Assembly: GCA_963758945.1 (NCBI GenBank)
Contig: CAVWXY010000002.1
Location: 1-64,000, forward strand
DNA from: VAZQ01 sp963758945
Lineage (GTDB): Bacteria > Pseudomonadota > Alphaproteobacteria > Rhizobiales > Xanthobacteraceae
Direction: 5' to 3'
DNA length: 64,000 bases
The notes under the pieces are model-generated. The model did not search any database and had not been told where the DNA came from. It was given only the letters and a program-made list of their open reading frames with translations. The translations under genes were made by a program, and so were the position numbers. This document shows, piece after piece, positions 60,311 through 64,000 of this stretch; within the stretch, counting starts at the first letter, position 1; each line of letters starts with the position of its first letter.

Positions 60311-62002
60311 CTACGACGCGATCGCCAGCGGCGCGAGCGCGTCGATGTCCGTGACGACGTCGATAACCACCGGGCGATTGGCGGAGAGCGCCTGTTCGAT
60401 CGCGCCCGCGATCTCCGCCGGCTTCTCCACCCTTATGCCGAGCGCGCCCATGTCCTCGGCGATGCGCGCGAAATTGACCTTGCTGAAGGTCCACATCTCG
60501 CGCGCCTTCTCGGTCTGCGTGCCGCCATAGACGCGGTCGAAGCCGCGCTTCGACTGGTTGCCGCTCGCATTGTTGTTGACCAGGGTGACCGCACTGACAC
60601 CCCAGCGCGCGGCGGTCTCGATCTCGGCAATGTGGTACCAGAAACCGGCATCGCCGGTGAACGTGATCACCGGCCGGTCCGGGCACGCGCACTTCGCGCC
60701 GAGCCCGGCGGGGAAGGCCCAGCCGAGATGGCCGGCGCTGCGCATATAGCTTTGCGTGGGGCTGACGAGATCGTACATGCCGCCCATCCACATGCCGGCA
60801 TGGCCGGTATCGACCACGACGATGGCGTCGTCCGGCACGTGTCGCGTGAGCTCGGCGCAGATGCGCTCGGGCCTGATCGGGACGGCCTCGGAGGCGAGCG
60901 CCGATCGGTATTTCCCCGCCCATTGCTCGCAGATGCCTTGCGCCGCGGCAACCCAGGCCTTGCGCTTGCCGGCGCTGGCGCGGTCGGCGAGCGCGAGCAT
61001 GCGCGCAAGCGTCACCTTGGCGTCGCCGTTGACGCCGGCAAGGAGCGGATAGTTGCGGCCGATCGCCTCCGGATCGATGTCGATCTGGATCGCCGGGGTG
61101 CCGATCTTCGGCACCGCCCAGAAATGCGTGGTCATGCCGCCGGTCTCGCTGCCGACGAAGCAGACGAGGTCGGCGCCGTTGACCACGCGGTTGGCGCTCT
61201 CGCGCGAATACGTACCGACCACGCCCACCGACAGCGGGTGATTGCCGGGGATCGCATCCTTGCCGTTGAGCGAGGTCGCGACCGGGATCTGCAGCGCCTC
61301 CGCCAGCGCCACCAGCTCGCCCGCCGCGCCCGAGGCGCGCACGCCGCCGCCGGCCACGATCACCGGCCGCTGCGCGTCCTGCAGGTGCCTCAGCGCCGCC
61401 GTGACGCTCGCCTCGTCCGGGGCGGGACGGAACGGCGGCACGCGCGCGAACTGCGGCTCGCATAGGGGCTCCATCTCCGCCTCCTCGGCATCGACCTGGC
61501 CCTCGTTGCCGCGGAACTGCAGATGCACCGGGCCGGGCGTGCCGGAGGTGGCGACGCGGAATGCCTGGCGCACCATATCGGGAAAGCGCGCCACCTCGTC
61601 GATCGTGGCGTTGAACTTGGTCACCGGCTCGAACGCCGGCACGTCGTCGATCTCCTGATAGACCTTGCGGAACTTGGTCTTGGGTTCGCGCCCGCCGGTC
61701 AACGCGATCACCGGCGAATGCGCGAGCCAGGCGTCCCGCAGCCCGGCGGCGAGGTTGAGCGCGCCGATCACCTGCGCCGCGCAGATGCCGGGCTTGCCGG
61801 AGGCGCGCGCATAGCCGTCGGCCATATAGGCCGCGGCCTTCTCGCCGTGCACATGCAAACGCTTGATGCCGGTACGGGTCTCCATTATGGCGAAGGTCTT
61901 GCGCAAGACCGCCGGCACGTGGAACACGTGGGTGACGCCGTAGCCCTCGAGCATGTCGGCGAGGCATTCCGCCCCGCTCATTTTGCGGTTGTGTCCGAGC
62001 AT
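60311..62002 (-). CDS. Thiamine-diphosphate-dependent enzyme, acetolactate-synthase-like
   Basis: 563 residues from ATG 62002; MSGAECLADML seven codons later is a possible start. The N-terminal catalytic Glu is in HVHGEKAAAYMADGYARASG; the ThDP-binding motif is TFTGDAGFWYHIAEIETAAR followed by VNNNASGNQ. The third residue of GDG is Ala here, as in some relatives, with normal spacing to NN. Middle domain: VIVAGGGVRASGAAGELVAL and IQIDIDPEAIGRNYPLLAG. The family decarboxylates 2-oxo acids or makes and breaks carbon-carbon bonds next to a carbonyl; the substrate here is unknown. The tail of the first domain (FRVATSGTPGPVHLQFRGNE) matches the acetolactate-synthase group. It is divergent from an SDR gene. 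Confidence 0.9.
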   Translation of the reverse strand: MLGHNRKMSGAECLADMLEGYGVTHVFHVPAVLRKTFAIMETRTGIKRLHVHGEKAAAYMADGYARASGKPGICAAQVIGALNLAAGLRDAWLAHSPVIALTGGREPKTKFRKVYQEIDDVPAFEPVTKFNATIDEVARFPDMVRQAFRVATSGTPGPVHLQFRGNEGQVDAEEAEMEPLCEPQFARVPPFRPAPDEASVTAALRHLQDAQRPVIVAGGGVRASGAAGELVALAEALQIPVATSLNGKDAIPGNHPLSVGVVGTYSRESANRVVNGADLVCFVGSETGGMTTHFWAVPKIGTPAIQIDIDPEAIGRNYPLLAGVNGDAKVTLARMLALADRASAGKRKAWVAAAQGICEQWAGKYRSALASEAVPIRPERICAELTRHVPDDAIVVVDTGHAGMWMGGMYDLVSPTQSYMRSAGHLGWAFPAGLGAKCACPDRPVITFTGDAGFWYHIAEIETAARWGVSAVTLVNNNASGNQSKRGFDRVYGGTQTEKAREMWTFSKVNFARIAEDMGALGIRVEKPAEIAGAIEQALSANRPVVIDVVTDIDALAPLAIAS

Positions 62003-62082
62003 GATGAGGTTTGAACCATCCTCTGTTGGGCGGGCAACGTTTGTGCCGCCGCGCGGGGCGCAGAATGACATGGAGACGCAGG

Positions 62083-62850
62083 ATGGCAAGCAGCCATAGC
62101 GGCAAGGTCGCCGTCATCACCGGAGCGGCCGCGGGCATCGGCCAGGCCTATGCGCGGCGGCTGGCGGCGGACGGCGCCAAGATCGTCGTTGCCGACGCGC
62201 AGAGCGGGGATGCGACCGTCCGCCTGGTGGAGGCCGCCGGCGGCAGCGCCATCGCGGTGCGCTGCGACGTCAGCGCGCCGGCGGAGGTCGCGGCGCTCGC
62301 GCAAGCCGTCGATGCGCAATTCGGCCGCTGCGACATCCTGGTGAACAATGCCGGCATCTATCCCATCCAGATGTTCGACGAGATCACGTTCGAGGACTGG
62401 CGGCGGCTGATGGCGATCAATCTCGACGCCCAGTTCCTGACCATCAAGGCTTTCGCCCCCGGCATGCGGCGCCGGCGCTGGGGCCGCATCGTCAACATGG
62501 CGTCCGACACGTTCCTGTCCAATCGCACCGGCTTCGCGCACTACATCGCCAGCAAGGGCGGCGTCATCGGGCTGACGCGGGCGCTGGCGAGCGAATTCGG
62601 CGAGGACGGCGTCACCGTCAATGCCATTGCACCCGGTCTCGTGCGCACGCCGGGGACCATCGGACGCAAGCGACGGCGTGATGGCTCCGAAGCCGCCGAC
62701 GAATTCGAGGTGGCGGCCAGCCGCCAGTCCATCAAGCGCGGCCTCGTCCCCGATGACCTGGTCGGAACGCTGTCGTTCCTGACCAGCGACGATGCCGCCC
62801 TCATCACCGGGCAGACGCTCTACGTCAACGGCGGCAAGAGCTACGTTTGA
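62083..62850 (+). CDS. Short-chain dehydrogenase/reductase (SDR)
   Basis: 255 residues from ATG 62083. The nucleotide-binding motif is VAVITGAAAGIGQAYARRLA, then NNAG (ILVNNAGIYPIQM), and the active site YXXXK is FAHYIASKGGVIGLTRALAS. The catalytic Ser position is in IVNMASDTFLSN. TGQTLYVNGGKSYV ends the protein. The charged insert TIGRKRRRDGSEAADEFEVA is unusual for the family. It could reduce or oxidise the product of the divergent ThDP enzyme, 80 bases away. Confidence 0.92.
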   Translation: MASSHSGKVAVITGAAAGIGQAYARRLAADGAKIVVADAQSGDATVRLVEAAGGSAIAVRCDVSAPAEVAALAQAVDAQFGRCDILVNNAGIYPIQMFDEITFEDWRRLMAINLDAQFLTIKAFAPGMRRRRWGRIVNMASDTFLSNRTGFAHYIASKGGVIGLTRALASEFGEDGVTVNAIAPGLVRTPGTIGRKRRRDGSEAADEFEVAASRQSIKRGLVPDDLVGTLSFLTSDDAALITGQTLYVNGGKSYV

Positions 62851-62867
62851 GCGCGGGGCCGCGGGCG

Positions 62868-63158
62868 TCACGGGGGGTCGTGGCGCGGCGGCGTCAGGAG
62901 CTGCGCGCGATGCAGCCAGGTCACCGACGCGAACGCTCCGAGCCACGATCCCAGCGCCGCAAAGGCGACGTACAATGCGTTTTCGGTGTAACTGATCACC
63001 GCGAATGCGGAGAGCATGTACCAGATCGCGCTCCAGTTGGCGGCCCAGACCCGGCGCCGGCTGCTTACCGACGCATTGAAGAACACGTAGGCCGCGTCGG
63101 TCGCCGCGGTCGAGGCGAGGACGCCGAGCGCGATCAGCGGATTGATGGCGAAGTCCAT
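62868..63158 (-). CDS. Small integral membrane protein, unknown function
   Basis: 96 residues from ATG 63158: MDFAINPLIALGVLASTAAT, then TDAAYVFFNASVSSRRRVWA, then a hydrophobic block (WSAIWYMLSAFAVISYTENA, LYVAFAALGSWLGAFASVTW). Three membrane segments with Arg-rich SSRRRVW in a loop are likely. It resembles conserved hypothetical membrane proteins of rhizobia. It overlaps no other gene and runs opposite to the neighbouring SDR. Confidence 0.7.
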   Translation of the reverse strand: MDFAINPLIALGVLASTAATDAAYVFFNASVSSRRRVWAANWSAIWYMLSAFAVISYTENALYVAFAALGSWLGAFASVTWLHRAQLLTPPRHDPP

Positions 63159-63401
63159 GGGATGTTCGTCTCCGCGAGGATTGCACGCGGAAATCGTCCG
63201 CGTCGCGCAATAAGTTTGAGCGGGAGAGCAATCGTCAAGAGAGGGCGAGCGCTGATTTTTGCGATCGGAAGATTGCAGCGCTCCGCCGGCGCAGAGCACG
63301 TCGGGAAAGTGGAGCCGTTTACCGGAAGATATCAAGCTCGAGCGGGCGGATACGATTCCGGCTACGATCGACCCCGCCCCCTGTCACGCCGGAGCGCCGC
63401 A

Positions 63402-64000
63402 ATGAAAACCAGCACGGACCGCATCGTCACCACCCACACGGGCAGCCTGCCGCGGCCGAAGGCCCTCGTCGACCTCGTTCTCGCGCGGGAGCAGGGTCGC
63501 GCGATCGATGCCGCCGCGTTCGAGGCGGAAACCGCCAACGCGGTCGGGGCGATCGTCGCCCAGCAGATCGCGGCCGGTATTGATGTCGTCAGCGATGGCG
63601 AGATGAGCAAGCCGTCCTACACGACCTATATCCGGCATCGCGTCTCCGGCATCGAGCCGGACCCGCGCGCGGCCGAGAAGGGCCGCGACATCATGATCGG
63701 GCGCGATCTCCTGGCGCATCCCGATTTCGCCGACCGTCGGAGGAATTTCGGCGACACGCCGTTTCCGGGCTGCGTCGGTCCGTTGCGCTACAAGGACCGC
63801 AGCGCGCTCGATCGCGACCTCGGCCATCTCGAGGCCGCAGCGAGCAAGACGAACCCGCTCGAGGTGTTCATGACCGCGCCCTCGCCGGGCATCCTGACGC
63901 GGTTCATCATCAACCTGCACTATCCGAGCGAGGACGCCTACTTGGAAGCGCTCGCGGACGTGATCAAGGTCGAGTACCGGGCGATCGTCGAGGCCGGTTT
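63402..64000 (+). CDS. MetE-like cobalamin-independent methionine synthase family protein, 5' part
   Basis: The frame opens at ATG 63402 with MKTSTDRIVTTHTGSLPRPK and stays open to the window edge (199 codons). The start THTGSLPRP, VAQQIAAGIDVVSDGEMSKP and SYTTYIRHRVSGIE fit the stand-alone MetE C-terminal-domain family. These proteins share a TIM-barrel zinc site with methionine synthase but often act in unknown or catabolic methyl-transfer reactions. The downstream zinc ligands lie beyond the window. The function is uncertain. Confidence 0.8.
   Translation, partial: MKTSTDRIVTTHTGSLPRPKALVDLVLAREQGRAIDAAAFEAETANAVGAIVAQQIAAGIDVVSDGEMSKPSYTTYIRHRVSGIEPDPRAAEKGRDIMIGRDLLAHPDFADRRRNFGDTPFPGCVGPLRYKDRSALDRDLGHLEAAASKTNPLEVFMTAPSPGILTRFIINLHYPSEDAYLEALADVIKVEYRAIVEAG

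Overview
The window is GC-rich, gene-dense DNA from an alphaproteobacterium, most likely of the Hyphomicrobiales (Bradyrhizobium/Xanthobacteraceae side). The evidence is a tRNA-His lacking G-1 and carrying A73 with a G1:U72 pair, a hopanoid locus with hpnN, hpnH and hpnB-E, two phasins, promoters matching the EcfG general-stress consensus GGAAC-N16-CGTT, and many ABC, TRAP and Bug-type uptake genes. No phage, transposase, CRISPR array or rRNA was seen.

Layout. 1-900: a decayed winged-helix regulator. 1090-2891: a stress cluster in which two divergent EcfG-type promoters drive a ferritin-like DUF892 / small basic protein / iron-permease-family operon on one side and a Gly/Gln-repeat protein on the other. 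3051-3593: a stand-alone CinA-C amidase. 3621-9709: a catabolic block (ABC importer without a binding protein, class II aldolase, Rieske oxygenase beta and alpha subunits, and a divergent Rieske ferredoxin), split by a palindromic intergenic repeat. 9664-24000: isoprenoid and hopanoid synthesis (hpnN; dxs-ispH-hpnH; and convergent to these hpnB-hpnC-hpnD-hpnE-shc; then a divergent ispA). Dxs and IspH supply C5 units, IspA makes farnesyl diphosphate, HpnD/C/E make squalene, Shc cyclises it, HpnH adds adenosine and HpnN exports hopanoids.

24207-28556: a complete ABC importer (binding protein, ATPase, two permeases) and a Bug receptor. 28711-30097: tRNA-His and two phasins. 30261-39132: a tartrate-dehydratase-like enolase-family enzyme, a PAS histidine kinase broken by a frameshift, a DUF1194 protein, an ABC-permease relic, 3-oxoacid CoA-transferase scoAB and an AsmA-like protein. 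39175-45336: a polyamine-type ABC importer without a binding protein, then glpK and glpD. 45473-49048: an SDR, malonyl-CoA decarboxylase and a family III CoA-transferase. 49074-55305: two tandem TRAP transporters. 55506-64000: a Bug receptor with a secreted NHL-repeat protein, an APC permease, small conserved proteins, a ThDP enzyme divergent from an SDR, and the start of a MetE-like methyltransferase.

Three otherwise well-conserved genes (hpnC, a phasin, the histidine kinase) each carry one single-base frame disruption. This is either real decay or an indel-prone assembly, and it matters most for hpnC. I found no convincing wholly new system. The best leads are the paired EcfG promoters around the stress cluster, the frameshift pattern, the structured intergenic repeats and the Rieske/aldolase/ABC block.
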